From NCBI GenBank assembly GCA_900319235.1, contig ONNR01000023.1, forward strand, positions 1-57,063: 57,063 nucleotides of DNA. Direction: 5' to 3'. Below are positions 34,618 to 42,885 of this stretch, piece by piece. The notes beneath the pieces are model-generated. The model was not told the DNA's origin and did not search any database. It worked only from the letters and a program-made list of their open reading frames with translations. The position numbers and the translations under genes were made by a program. The DNA is from an uncultured Prevotellaceae bacterium. Its GTDB lineage: Bacteria > Bacteroidota > Bacteroidia > Bacteroidales > UBA3663. Within the stretch, counting starts at the first letter, position 1; each line of letters opens with the position of its first letter.

Positions 34618-36105
34618 TCATTTCTTAGCCTTGTCAATCCTCTTCGACATGCCGATGGCACCAGTGGGACAGACAAGACGGCAGAGATGACAACCTACGC
34701 AGCGGGTACCGACGATGTGAGGACGACGTGTCGCTGTGTCGAAGGTGATGGCCTGATGGCCACCATCCATGCATGACGTATAGCAACGTCCGCAACCAAT
34801 GCATCGTTCGGTGTTAATCTTGGGATAGACAATGGTGCCACGATCCAGGTTGGATGGCGAGACAAAGTTTGGAAGTTCTTCACCAACCATGTCAGACAAG
34901 TGCTTCACGCCACGTTGTAGCATATAGTGTTGCAGGCCAAGCACAAGGTCGTCGATGATTCGATAGCCATACTGCATAACCGCAGTGCAGACTTGCACGT
35001 TGCGGCATCCCAGTTGGATGAATTCCAGCGCATCGCGCCAAGTCTCGATACCTCCGATACCACTGAACTGAACATTCTTCATAATAGGATTCTTCGCCAT
35101 CTCCAGGATGTGACGCAGTGCGATGGGTTTGACGGCACGTCCAGAGTAGCCGGATATGGTCTTCTTCTGCGAGACACTGGCATTGTCGCTCATCGTAACG
35201 CTCTTGATGGTGTTGATGGCTGAGATGGCATCGGCACCGGCAAAATAGCCGCCCATGGCAGGCTCGTTGATTTGGGTGATGTTGGGTGTCATCTTTGGGA
35301 TGACAGGAATGGAGACATTACGCTTTACGTATGCCGTGTAGAAAGTGACGAGTTCGGAGTTTTGGCCGACGTCGGAGCCCATGCCGGCCAGTCGCATCTG
35401 GGGACAGGAGAAGTTAAGCTCCACGGCATCACATCCTGCGCGTTCCGCCATCTTGGCCAGCACAATCCACTGCCGCTCGGTCTGTCCCATGATGGAAGCG
35501 ATGACGACTTTGGAGGGATAATCTTTCTTCAGCCGTTTCAAGATGTCGAAATCCATGCGTACCGGGTTCTCGCTCAGCTGTTCCATGTTGCGGAAACCGT
35601 AGAAGTCGCCATTGTCATCGGTGTGTATTGCATCGAAACGGGGAGACACTTCATGGATGTCCTGCATGCAGATGGTCTTGTAGAAAACGCCGCCCCATCC
35701 TGCCTCGAAGGCACGTGCCACCATCTCGTAGTTGGTACAGATGGCTGACGAAGCGAGGAAGAATGGATTCTCACAAGGAATGCCGCAGAAGTCGATGCTG
35801 AGGTCGGGAAGCGCGTCGGTCGAAGAGACGGCATGCTTGGAATCTTCTTGCGCCAAAGTCTCAACAGTACGCAGTAACTCACGGATTCGGATGGGCCTGT
35901 CGTAGTGGATGCAGGCTTGTTCGGCTGCCTGGAGTTCCTCATCGGAACAATTGATCACCCACTGACGGGCGAGAGACGTGTTGTCGAAACGAATGGCGCG
36001 GATGGCGCGGGCGGGGTCACCATTGGGGCAGGCTTTGCTGCAAGGGGCATCGGCGCAAAGTAGGCAGCGCGATGCTTCTTCTTTGGGGTGGAGTTGTGAA
36101 TTCAT
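34618..36105 (-). CDS. preA: PreA-like dihydropyrimidine dehydrogenase subunit with N-terminal Fe-S domain
   Basis: A 495-residue cytoplasmic Fe-S flavoprotein. Residues about 100-400 form the dihydroorotate-dehydrogenase-like FMN barrel (GIPCENPFFLASSA, NFSCPQMRLAG with the active Cys, IPVIPKMTPN). The C-terminus has two 4Fe-4S motifs, CIGCGRCYTSC and CVGCHLCRLVCPTGAI. The first 80 residues carry C-x2-C-x4-C-x3-C (Cys14, 17, 22, 26), the pattern of the N-terminal domain of PreT, GltD and mammalian DPD, but without the FAD/NADPH domains. PreA proteins normally lack this and need PreT as partner; no preT is in the window. It starts 6 bp after the upstream esterase stop. Confidence 0.85.
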   Translation of the reverse strand: MNSQLHPKEEASRCLLCADAPCSKACPNGDPARAIRAIRFDNTSLARQWVINCSDEELQAAEQACIHYDRPIRIRELLRTVETLAQEDSKHAVSSTDALPDLSIDFCGIPCENPFFLASSAICTNYEMVARAFEAGWGGVFYKTICMQDIHEVSPRFDAIHTDDNGDFYGFRNMEQLSENPVRMDFDILKRLKKDYPSKVVIASIMGQTERQWIVLAKMAERAGCDAVELNFSCPQMRLAGMGSDVGQNSELVTFYTAYVKRNVSIPVIPKMTPNITQINEPAMGGYFAGADAISAINTIKSVTMSDNASVSQKKTISGYSGRAVKPIALRHILEMAKNPIMKNVQFSGIGGIETWRDALEFIQLGCRNVQVCTAVMQYGYRIIDDLVLGLQHYMLQRGVKHLSDMVGEELPNFVSPSNLDRGTIVYPKINTERCIGCGRCYTSCMDGGHQAITFDTATRRPHIVGTRCVGCHLCRLVCPTGAIGMSKRIDKAKK

Positions 36106-36111
36106 ATTCGT

Positions 36112-37008
36112 CTATTTATTAAGAAAGTTGCGATTGGCGCGCTTGATGGCATCTACGAGGGCTGGGGAGACCCATTCCATATTATGGTCGCCGTCATCGA
36201 CGTGCATCGCTACGGAGATACCTCTGGTGTGCATGGCGTGGACGAGGTCCATGTTGGCATCGAGGGTAAAGTCATGGTCGCCTACAGCTACCTTCCAATC
36301 GACCTGCTTCCAGGCCTTAACTTCTTCGTCACAGCCTTGGCTGATTCGAAGGATGGGGTTGTTGTCGTCAATTATCTGCTGACGCCATGCTGCCGAAGGG
36401 TCGAATTTGAGGAATTCGAGTGGTTGGGCACGTTGGTAGCCACTGATGTCATAGACCATACAGAACTTCTCGGGATGATGTACGCCATAGACCGTAGCAG
36501 CACCTCCGCCCATCGAAAAACCAGCGATGGCTCGTCCACCCTTATCGGTGCGTGCGCGGTAGTTTTGTTCGATGTAGGGGATCAGCTCCTCGAAGATGTA
36601 GTCTTCGTATTTCCAGTCGGGGGCACCGAGAGCTGCTGAATTGGGAGTGGGCGAGTTGAAGTACATCATGTTCTGCTGGTTGCCTTCGGGACAAACGATG
36701 ATCATGTCATCGATGGCTCCGCAAAAGATGAGACTATCTGTTACATGCGACAGATGGTTGGCACGCTCCCAATCGGTATGGCTGCCTCCACCGCCGTGCA
36801 TCAGGTAGAGAACAGGGTATTGGCGCAAGGGTTCTTCGTCGTAACTGCCAGGCAAGTAGATAGCATAGTCGCGCTCGGTGATGCCGTTGAGCAGGTGGCA
36901 TGGCATCTTCTTCATCTCGGTGCGACCTGGGCGTTGTGGGTTGGCGCCTTGTGCTGCGACCATCGAGGTCATCAGCATCATGCACATAATGGCAAGCAAG
37001 TGTTTCAT
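36112..37008 (-). CDS. secreted CE1-type esterase
   Basis: A 298-residue exported alpha/beta-hydrolase (signal peptide 1-19). It has the oxyanion segment YLMHGGGGSHTDW, nucleophile Ser165 in IAGFSMGGGA and catalytic His275 in DDGDHNMEW; the Asp is likely in the VGDHDF segment (244 or 246). The layout matches the esterase D/CE1 family, which includes feruloyl and acetyl xylan esterases, so it probably removes ester groups from plant polysaccharide. It is tightly coupled to preA downstream, although the two functions have no obvious link. Confidence 0.82.
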   Translation of the reverse strand: MKHLLAIMCMMLMTSMVAAQGANPQRPGRTEMKKMPCHLLNGITERDYAIYLPGSYDEEPLRQYPVLYLMHGGGGSHTDWERANHLSHVTDSLIFCGAIDDMIIVCPEGNQQNMMYFNSPTPNSAALGAPDWKYEDYIFEELIPYIEQNYRARTDKGGRAIAGFSMGGGAATVYGVHHPEKFCMVYDISGYQRAQPLEFLKFDPSAAWRQQIIDDNNPILRISQGCDEEVKAWKQVDWKVAVGDHDFTLDANMDLVHAMHTRGISVAMHVDDGDHNMEWVSPALVDAIKRANRNFLNK

Positions 37009-37034
37009 AGTTGGTGGTTTTGTACGTTTTTAAT

Positions 37035-37070
37035 TGATGATAGTAACTATAATAATTATAGTGACTATAA
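37035..37070. repeat. CTATAG-type word-repeat spacer
   Basis: GATAGTAACTATAATAATTA followed by TAGTGACTATAA, the same words as in the tract at 3332-3399, between the CE1 esterase and DUF169 genes. Confidence 0.55.
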
Positions 37071-37082
37071 AGCCTTTAGAGA

Positions 37083-37802
37083 TTAATTATCCTCCTCTAT
37101 CCTGGCTTTTACTTTCTTCCAGGCGTGGGAGTCGAAAAGGAAACACTCCTTCATGGTGTCCATCATTGTGACGAATCGGCTGAAAGGAATAGTGAAACTC
37201 AGTTCATCTCGTCCTACGAATGGGCGCACCGAAGGGTCGAACAACCCGAGGAAACAACGATGGCCATTGCGCGCATTCTCGACCACCGTCATCGACACCA
37301 CCGTACTGCACCCCGATCCGAACAACGACACGACAGCATCGGGCTCATTATTGTCGAAGAATGCCCAGCCACAGAGTCCTGAAAGCATGTCGGGTGTTGC
37401 ATAGAAGAGAATGCCGTCAACGTTATCGAATGTTTCGGCTTTGTCAGCCCGGATGAAGTTCAAATAGGTCTTCTCGGCACGTTGCATCTGCAAAGAGTCG
37501 ATATAATCTTTCACCATCTCGGGTGTTTTCTTGTACTTTTCGGTCAGCGACACGAATTTGGGTACACGTTCGGGCATATCGGAGAAACCCGTGTAGAGTT
37601 TGCCGCCGCCGCAACCGATGACCTCGGCGCTGAGGCTTACGGGCACACCATTGCGTGCTTCGTTGAGGCCTTTGAAGAAGCAGCCGCCAATTTTTGTCGT
37701 CGTGGCAATGGGTTGGTCGCTGTAGCCGAACAACAATGGCAGAGGGGCCTTGGTACCAAAGGCCTCTTGGTAGTTACGGATAAAGTCTTGTACGTTTATC
37801 AT
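37083..37802 (-). CDS. DUF169 family protein
   Basis: A 239-residue cytoplasmic protein of the DUF169 family, whose biochemical role is not established; members are often near anaerobic or cofactor-related genes. Typical features are the conserved Cys/Gly segments CGGGKLYTGFSDMPERVPKF and GWAFFDNNEPDAVVSLFGSG, followed by CSTVVSMTVVEN. The start at 37802 (MINVQDFIRNYQEAF) is chosen because the 43 upstream codons are unlike the family and cross the promoter. It is divergent from the FucI-like isomerase gene and read toward the esterase and preA. Confidence 0.75.
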   Translation of the reverse strand: MINVQDFIRNYQEAFGTKAPLPLLFGYSDQPIATTTKIGGCFFKGLNEARNGVPVSLSAEVIGCGGGKLYTGFSDMPERVPKFVSLTEKYKKTPEMVKDYIDSLQMQRAEKTYLNFIRADKAETFDNVDGILFYATPDMLSGLCGWAFFDNNEPDAVVSLFGSGCSTVVSMTVVENARNGHRCFLGLFDPSVRPFVGRDELSFTIPFSRFVTMMDTMKECFLFDSHAWKKVKARIEEDN

Positions 37803-37825
37803 GATGGTAGGAGGTATTTGCGCTG

Positions 37826-37833
37826 CAAATATA
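37826..37833 (-). promoter_or_regulatory. -7 box for the DUF169 gene
   Basis: TATATTTG on the minus strand. CAAA at 37852-37855 could be the -33 element, with an 18-nt spacer, shorter than usual. Confidence 0.45.
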
Positions 37834-38030
37834 AAGATAATTTTTGGATTACAAAACAAAAGAGACCGAAAAATGTGGATGATAGGCAGAAAAAGGATTT
37901 GAGGCTGAGGTAAACCATCAAAATGGTCCACTTTGTAGTGTGTGGAATGTAATTTGTAATAAAAAAGGTAAAAATTTGAGTTTAATAGAATTTTTTCGAG
38001 GTAAAAAGTGTTTATGTCAAATTATATTTG

Positions 38031-38038
38031 TATCTTTG
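38031..38038 (+). promoter_or_regulatory. -7 box for the FucI-like isomerase gene
   Basis: TATCTTTG, a perfect -7 box, 50 nt before the start. No clear TTTG is at the expected distance, so an activator may be needed. Confidence 0.5.
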
Positions 38039-38087
38039 CCACCTGAAAGACAACATAAACAATTACCTTATACACTTCTATTGTTAT

Positions 38088-39584
38088 ATGAAAAATGTAC
38101 CTGTAATCAAAGTCGGAATCGTCGCTGTTAGTCGCGACTGTTTCCCCGAGTCATTGGCTGTTAACCGCCGTAAGGCTGTTATCGCCAAGTATGTAGAGAA
38201 GTTCGGCAATGCCGATATCTACGAGTGTCCTATCTGTATTGTAGAGAGTGAAATTCACGCTCAGCAGGCTCTTGAGGATGTGAAGAAGGCTGGATGCAAC
38301 GCCCTTTGCGTATATCTTGGCAACTTCGGTCCCGAGATTTCTGAGACAATGATAGCTGATTGGTTCCAAGGCCCAACGATGTTCTGTGCTGCTGCTGAGG
38401 AGACACAGGACGACCTGATTGATGGTCGTGGCGACGCTTATTGTGGTATGCTGAACGCTAGCCAGGCTTTGGATATCCGCAAGACCCGTGCTTACATCCC
38501 TGAGGAGCCTGTGGGTGACGCTGCTCACTGCGCTGAACTGATTCATGAGTTCCTGCCTATCGCTCGCGCTATCGTGGGTCTGCGGAACCTGAAGATCATC
38601 AGCTTTGGTCCACGTCCAAATAACTTCCTTGCTTGCAACGCTCCTATCCGTGCCCTCTATGATCTCGACGTTGAGATCGAGGAGAACTCCGAGCTCGACC
38701 TGCTCGAGGCTTTCCAGAAGCATGCTGGCGATCCTCGTATTGACGAGGTAGTGAAGGATATGGTTGCTGAGCTCGGCACTGGCAACAAGATTCCTCATGT
38801 GCTGCCTAAGCTTGCTCAGTACGAACTCACCTTGACCGATTGGATTGAGGCACATAAGGGTTCGCGTCAGTTCGTTGCCATGGCCAACAAGTGCTGGCCT
38901 GCATTCCAGACCATGTTCGGCTTCGTTCCTTGCTACGTGAACAGCCGTCTGACATCGCGTGGCATCCCCGTTGCCTGCGAGGTTGACATCTATGGCGCTT
39001 TGTCGGAGTACATCGGAACCTGCATCACCCAGGATGCCGTTACCCTGCTCGACATCAACAACACTGTACCTGCCGACATGTACGAGGAGAGCATCAAGGG
39101 CAAGAAGTTCCTCTGCGACACCTACACCGACAAGGAAATCTTCATGGGCTTCCACTGCGGCAACACAGCATCCAACAAGGTTTGCAACTGCCAGATGTGC
39201 TTCCAGCGCATTATGGCCCGCGCCCTGCCAGTAGAGGTTACCAACGGTACTTTGGAGGGCGACCTGAAGCCAGGTCTCGCTACCGTTTACCGTCTGCAGT
39301 CTACTGCCGACACTCGTCTCCGTGCTTACGTTGCTCAGGGCGAGATTCTGCCAGTGGCTACCCGCTCGTTCGGTTCGATCGGTATCTTCGGCATCAAGAA
39401 CATGAGCCGCTTCTATCGTCACGTCCTCATCGAGAAGCACTATCCACATCACTGCGCCGTTATGTTCGGCCATCAGGGCAAGTACTTCTGGGAGGTTCTC
39501 AAGTACATGGGCATCCCCGTTGACGAAATCGACTATAACTTCCCGAAGGGCAACTTCTATCCTACCGAGAATCCTTTCTGCTAA
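38088..39584 (+). CDS. L-fucose/L-arabinose isomerase family protein (copy 1)
   Basis: A 498-residue cytoplasmic protein of the FucI/AraA superfamily, which interconverts aldoses and ketoses with a divalent metal. Candidate metal ligands are Glu298 in VACEVDIYG, Asp322 in TLLDINN and His356 in GFHCGN; the first two align with the second copy in the window (Glu305, Asp329). The N-terminal Rossmann-like half starts VIKVGIVAVSRDCFPESL. Its substrate is unknown. The codons are rich in frequent types (GCT, CTG) and the gene has a strong -7 box, which suggests high expression. It is a single gene with a hairpin after it, divergent from DUF169. Confidence 0.8.
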   Translation: MKNVPVIKVGIVAVSRDCFPESLAVNRRKAVIAKYVEKFGNADIYECPICIVESEIHAQQALEDVKKAGCNALCVYLGNFGPEISETMIADWFQGPTMFCAAAEETQDDLIDGRGDAYCGMLNASQALDIRKTRAYIPEEPVGDAAHCAELIHEFLPIARAIVGLRNLKIISFGPRPNNFLACNAPIRALYDLDVEIEENSELDLLEAFQKHAGDPRIDEVVKDMVAELGTGNKIPHVLPKLAQYELTLTDWIEAHKGSRQFVAMANKCWPAFQTMFGFVPCYVNSRLTSRGIPVACEVDIYGALSEYIGTCITQDAVTLLDINNTVPADMYEESIKGKKFLCDTYTDKEIFMGFHCGNTASNKVCNCQMCFQRIMARALPVEVTNGTLEGDLKPGLATVYRLQSTADTRLRAYVAQGEILPVATRSFGSIGIFGIKNMSRFYRHVLIEKHYPHHCAVMFGHQGKYFWEVLKYMGIPVDEIDYNFPKGNFYPTENPFC

Positions 39585-39603
39585 GCGATACAAGATAACA
39601 ATC

Positions 39604-39638
39604 GAAGGGCTGGCGCCAGAATGGGTCGTCAGCCCTTC
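39604..39638 (+). terminator. hairpin after the isomerase gene
   Basis: GAAGGGCTG (39604-39612) pairs with CAGCCCTTC (39630-39638). The T-tract is weak, so termination may be partial. Confidence 0.5.
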
Positions 39639-39679
39639 ATTCACATATAATTTGACATTGAACTAAACGAGAGAACAAG

Positions 39680-41305
39680 ATGCGCAAATCGAAGATAGCA
39701 TTGGCAGTCATAGCCCTGTTGGCAGCTGCTCAGACTGAGGCACAGCTCGTCCGCACAACTGTTGCCCAAGGAGAGATAGAGGGTGTAGTCGAGGATGGGA
39801 TGGCACACTTTAAGGGCATCCCGTTTGCAGAACCACCTGTTGGAAATCTTCGCTGGAAAGCACCCGTACCTGCCAAGGCTTGGGAGGGAACGCTGAAGGC
39901 GGATCACTTCGCCGTGCAGGGCATTCAACGGGCACAAGCGATGCCCGGACAAGAGGCTCCCGCCATTAGCGAGGATTGTCTTTATTTGAACGTCTTGACA
40001 CCGGCAAAGCAGAAGGATGAGCAACTGCCCGTGCTGGTTTGGATCCATGGCGGTGGTTTCTCGACGGGAAATTCGTTTGGTAACGACGGTAGCAACTTTG
40101 CCAAGGCGGGTATCGTGTTTGTAAGCATCACTTATCGCTTGAACTGCATGGGCTTCCTTTCACTGCCTGAACTGACACAGGAAAGCATCAAGGAGACAGG
40201 CCATGCCACATCGGGCAACTACGGCCTCTTGGACCAGATTATGGCGCTGCAATGGGTACACGACAATATCGCTGCCTTTGGTGGCGACCCCGCCAAGGTG
40301 ACCATCATGGGCGAGAGTGCGGGTGCTATCTCCGTGGGCATGCTTTGCCAGAGTCCATTGGCCAAGGGCCTTTTCCGCGGTGCCATCAGCGAGAGCGGTG
40401 GCAACATGGTTCCGATGGACAATGTGCGCATCGATAACAATTCGGTACGCAATGTGAAGGGCTCAGAGGCTTATGGACTAGCTTACATCCAGCGTGTCAC
40501 AGGTAAGAAGAACCCCAAGCTGAAGGACCTGCGCAAGTTGCCGGCCGAGGTTTTCCTGAATGATTCGGCTGCATTTAGCGCAGGTGGTGCCTTGTGGCCA
40601 TGCTATGACGACTATGTCCTCAGCACCGATGCTTATGTTCAGTACCAAAAGGGCAACTTCAACGACGTGAATGTGCTGATGGGAACAAATTCGGATGAGG
40701 GATCGATGTTCTCGGGTTTTTTAGGAAGATTCACGACCGCTCAATATGAAGAGGAGATGCGCACGTCGTTCGCTCCCGAGTGGCGCGATGAGTTTAAGCG
40801 GATGTATCCCGGCACGAACGAACAAGAGGCTTTCGATGCCCATTCCGACATCTTCCGCGAAGCTGCCTTTGCTTGGCCAACCTACGCTTGGGCCAACTTG
40901 CAGTCGCAGAAAGGTCAGGGAAAGGTCTATATGTACTTCTTCGACCAACTGAAGTTTAATCCTTTCCGTATGAATCAGCAGACCAAACGCAAGCAGATTT
41001 CAACACATGCATTCGAGTTGGCGTTTACCTTTGGTCCGCAGCGCGGAGGCGGTTGGGGTGGTCCGCAAAGTCCGTCGGATGCTGCCATGACAAAGATCAT
41101 TCACCAGTATTGGGTGAACTTCATCAAGACGGGCGATCCGAATGGCGATCTTCTGCCCTACTGGCCTGCCTATAGCCAGGGCACCGAGAGCACGATGTAC
41201 TTCCGCGATGGCGCTTACGTCACCGAGTTGCCCAATATGCCACAGCTCGAATTGTGGACACGTTATTTCGACTGGAGGAGAGAGCATCTGACGGAGGTCA
41301 AATGA
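39680..41305 (+). CDS. type-B carboxylesterase
   Basis: A 541-residue exported serine esterase, with signal peptide about 1-21. It has the family features in order: GIPFAEPPVGNLRWKAPVPA, SEDCLYLNV, oxyanion WIHGGGFSTGN, GNYGLLDQIMALQWVHDNIA and nucleophile Ser213 in IMGESAGAIS. The acid is probably in NSDEGSMFSGF, and HAFELAFTFG supplies the catalytic His region. Substrates of this family are carboxylic esters; in this setting a plant cell-wall ester is plausible, but the family is broad. No promoter was found, so it may depend on read-through from the isomerase gene. Confidence 0.85.
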   Translation: MRKSKIALAVIALLAAAQTEAQLVRTTVAQGEIEGVVEDGMAHFKGIPFAEPPVGNLRWKAPVPAKAWEGTLKADHFAVQGIQRAQAMPGQEAPAISEDCLYLNVLTPAKQKDEQLPVLVWIHGGGFSTGNSFGNDGSNFAKAGIVFVSITYRLNCMGFLSLPELTQESIKETGHATSGNYGLLDQIMALQWVHDNIAAFGGDPAKVTIMGESAGAISVGMLCQSPLAKGLFRGAISESGGNMVPMDNVRIDNNSVRNVKGSEAYGLAYIQRVTGKKNPKLKDLRKLPAEVFLNDSAAFSAGGALWPCYDDYVLSTDAYVQYQKGNFNDVNVLMGTNSDEGSMFSGFLGRFTTAQYEEEMRTSFAPEWRDEFKRMYPGTNEQEAFDAHSDIFREAAFAWPTYAWANLQSQKGQGKVYMYFFDQLKFNPFRMNQQTKRKQISTHAFELAFTFGPQRGGGWGGPQSPSDAAMTKIIHQYWVNFIKTGDPNGDLLPYWPAYSQGTESTMYFRDGAYVTELPNMPQLELWTRYFDWRREHLTEVK

Positions 41306-41310
41306 CAAAT

Positions 41311-41350
41311 TTCAATTAATAATTAACAATTAACAAATAATAATTGTTAT
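41311..41350. repeat. AATTAACAATTAAC word-repeat spacer
   Basis: AATTAATAATTAACAATTAA and TAATAATTGTTAT fill the gap between the carboxylesterase and the LuxR-type gene. Confidence 0.65.
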
Positions 41351-41947
41351 ATGCCCCCGATTCGTTTTGCCATCATCGACGACAATATCTTGACATGCTT
41401 GGGTCTTCAGCAGGTGCTGGGCAGGTTTTTGCCACCATTTGCTGAGGTTGTGGTCTGCGAATCGTTTGAGGTGCTCCAAAATCAGGAGAACCTGGACTTC
41501 CAGCACTTCTTCGTATCATCACGCATCTATTTTGAACATGTCCAGTTCTTCCGCAACAATCCGCACAAGAGCATTGTGCTGGTGGCGGGCGACATGATCA
41601 TCAATGGTGTATTCACCCTCAACGTTTGCCAAAGCGAAGCCACTCTGATACGCGACTTGATGACGCTCCAGAGCAAGGGACATGGTATGCGCTATCTGAT
41701 GGAGAAGCAGTCGGGACAAGGAGGACAGGTGCTTTCGGCTCGAGAAATCGAGGTAGCGGTGTTGCTCAGCAAGGGTTATATCAACAAGGAGATAGCCGAC
41801 CAACTTCAGATTAGCGTAACCACAGTCATCTCCCACCGTAAGAACATCATGGAAAAACTCGGCGCACGTTCCATCGCCGACATCATCATCTACTCGGTGG
41901 TAAATGGCTTTGTGAGTATCGAAGAATTAAAGCCCTCGATGGATTGA
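41351..41947 (+). CDS. LuxR-type regulator with degenerate receiver domain
   Basis: A 198-residue DNA-binding protein. The first 90 residues have the shape of a response-regulator receiver (RFAIIDDNILTCLGLQQVL, acidic pair Asp10-Asp11), but at the place of the phospho-acceptor Asp the sequence is FFVSSRIYFE (Ser56-Ser57), so it probably cannot be phosphorylated in the normal way. Residues about 128-190 are a complete LuxR/NarL helix-turn-helix (LSAREIEVAVLLSKGYINKE, SVTTVISHRKNIMEKLG). No sensor kinase gene is near. It is followed at once by two 14-bp palindromes in front of the next promoter, which are candidate binding sites. Confidence 0.82.
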   Translation: MPPIRFAIIDDNILTCLGLQQVLGRFLPPFAEVVVCESFEVLQNQENLDFQHFFVSSRIYFEHVQFFRNNPHKSIVLVAGDMIINGVFTLNVCQSEATLIRDLMTLQSKGHGMRYLMEKQSGQGGQVLSAREIEVAVLLSKGYINKEIADQLQISVTTVISHRKNIMEKLGARSIADIIIYSVVNGFVSIEELKPSMD

Positions 41948-41955
41948 AACGCCTT

Positions 41956-41993
41956 ATCCTCATTTTTGAGGATGCGGTTCCTCATAAATAAGG
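41956..41993. promoter_or_regulatory. two tandem 14-bp palindromes, candidate operators
   Basis: CCTCATTTTTGAGG (41958-41971) and CCTCATAAATAAGG (41980-41993) share half-sites and are centred 22 bp apart, two helical turns. The second ends one base before the -33 element at 41994. The first can be extended to a 7-bp stem with a TTTT loop, so it could also act as a weak terminator of the regulator gene. Confidence 0.55.
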
Positions 41994-42025
41994 ATTGCAC
42001 GACTTGCAAAATAGCCGTATCTTTG
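41994..42025 (+). promoter_or_regulatory. promoter for the calycin-like gene
   Basis: ATTG at 41994-41997 and TATCTTTG at 42018-42025, spacer 20 nt. Confidence 0.65.
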
Positions 42026-42118
42026 CACCCGAAAAAGGCAAAGATACGGTCTTTTTTGTATCCGGGGTCGTAAATATTTTATTCTTTATTTATTTTTATT
42101 CCATAAAACAACAAATCT

Positions 42119-42721
42119 ATGAAGCGAATTCTATCTCTTTTTGCAGGTGCAGTTTTGTGCGCCACAGCCATTGCACAGCATGGCCCAATGGCTTTTGTCG
42201 GTCCTTCCAGATTCGGCGTTGAATCTATGAATGCGTGGCAGGACAATGAGTCAGATGTAGTTTTTCTGCAGGTAAATGGAGCCACTGATGCCGACATCAC
42301 CTTGCCGAAGATGGTCTATACGGCGATGAATATGACCCTCCCATCGTTCACCATCCATGGAGCAACCTTTACTTACGACATGGAGTCGAGAAGCGTGGTC
42401 TTCGATGAGCAGACTTATAGCGAGACCATCGTTGTGGACGATGTCGAGAAAGCCATCACAGGCTCCTCTCTGACCGCCACCTACAGTCATAGTGACAATA
42501 CGCTTAGCCTCACAACCCGATTCTCTTATGGCAGCATGCCGATGGAGATAACCTACATCATCGAAAATGCAGTCTATGATTCATCTGTCACAGGCATTGA
42601 GGAAATGAATGCCCCGCAGCAGCGTCAGCAGGTGTTCGACCTGAATGGACGAAGAGTCGTAGCACCAGAGGCTGGACATTTCTATCTCATCAACGGCAAG
42701 AAAACCTATTTCACCAGATAA
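42119..42721 (+). CDS. secreted calycin-like domain protein
   Basis: A 200-residue exported protein with signal peptide 1-19 (ending AIAQ). The middle resembles the calycin-like beta-barrel found in Bacteroidetes secreted proteins (DADITLPKMVYTAMNMTLPS, then FTIHGATFTYD). The end, RQQVFDLNGRRVVAPEAGHF and then YLINGKKTYFTR, resembles the Prevotella form of a type IX sorting tail. Function is unknown; such domains may bind small hydrophobic or sugar ligands. It has its own promoter preceded by the paired palindromes, and its own terminator, so it is probably controlled separately, perhaps by the LuxR-type protein upstream. Confidence 0.65.
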   Translation: MKRILSLFAGAVLCATAIAQHGPMAFVGPSRFGVESMNAWQDNESDVVFLQVNGATDADITLPKMVYTAMNMTLPSFTIHGATFTYDMESRSVVFDEQTYSETIVVDDVEKAITGSSLTATYSHSDNTLSLTTRFSYGSMPMEITYIIENAVYDSSVTGIEEMNAPQQRQQVFDLNGRRVVAPEAGHFYLINGKKTYFTR

Positions 42722-42741
42722 ATACTCGGTTCTAGAATTAG

Positions 42742-42773
42742 CGGGAGAGCGATGATTTCGCCCTCCCGTTTTT
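42742..42773 (+). terminator. terminator after the calycin-like gene
   Basis: Stem CGGGAGAGCGA (42742-42752) with TCGCCCTCCCG (42758-42768), one mismatch, followed by T5. Confidence 0.8.
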
Positions 42774-42821
42774 CGTCATTTGGCAAAAATGCGCTCATTT
42801 ACAGCATTTTTTTGCCGAAGA

Positions 42822-42853
42822 TTTGGAGAGAGGAAAAATAATATATATCTTTG
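42822..42853 (+). promoter_or_regulatory. promoter for the GH5-CotH unit
   Basis: TTTG at 42822-42825 and TATCTTTG at 42846-42853, spacer 20 nt. Confidence 0.75.
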
Positions 42854-42885
42854 CAGCGTAGTTTTTTATTATTAGGTCTAAAAGC

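Noticed and set aside
37803..37931. N-terminal extension of the DUF169 frame
   Set aside because: The 43 codons cross the predicted promoter and are not family-like.
38151..39644. 497-residue minus-strand open frame
   Set aside because: It is antisense to the FucI-like isomerase, whose metal-site motifs are on the plus strand.
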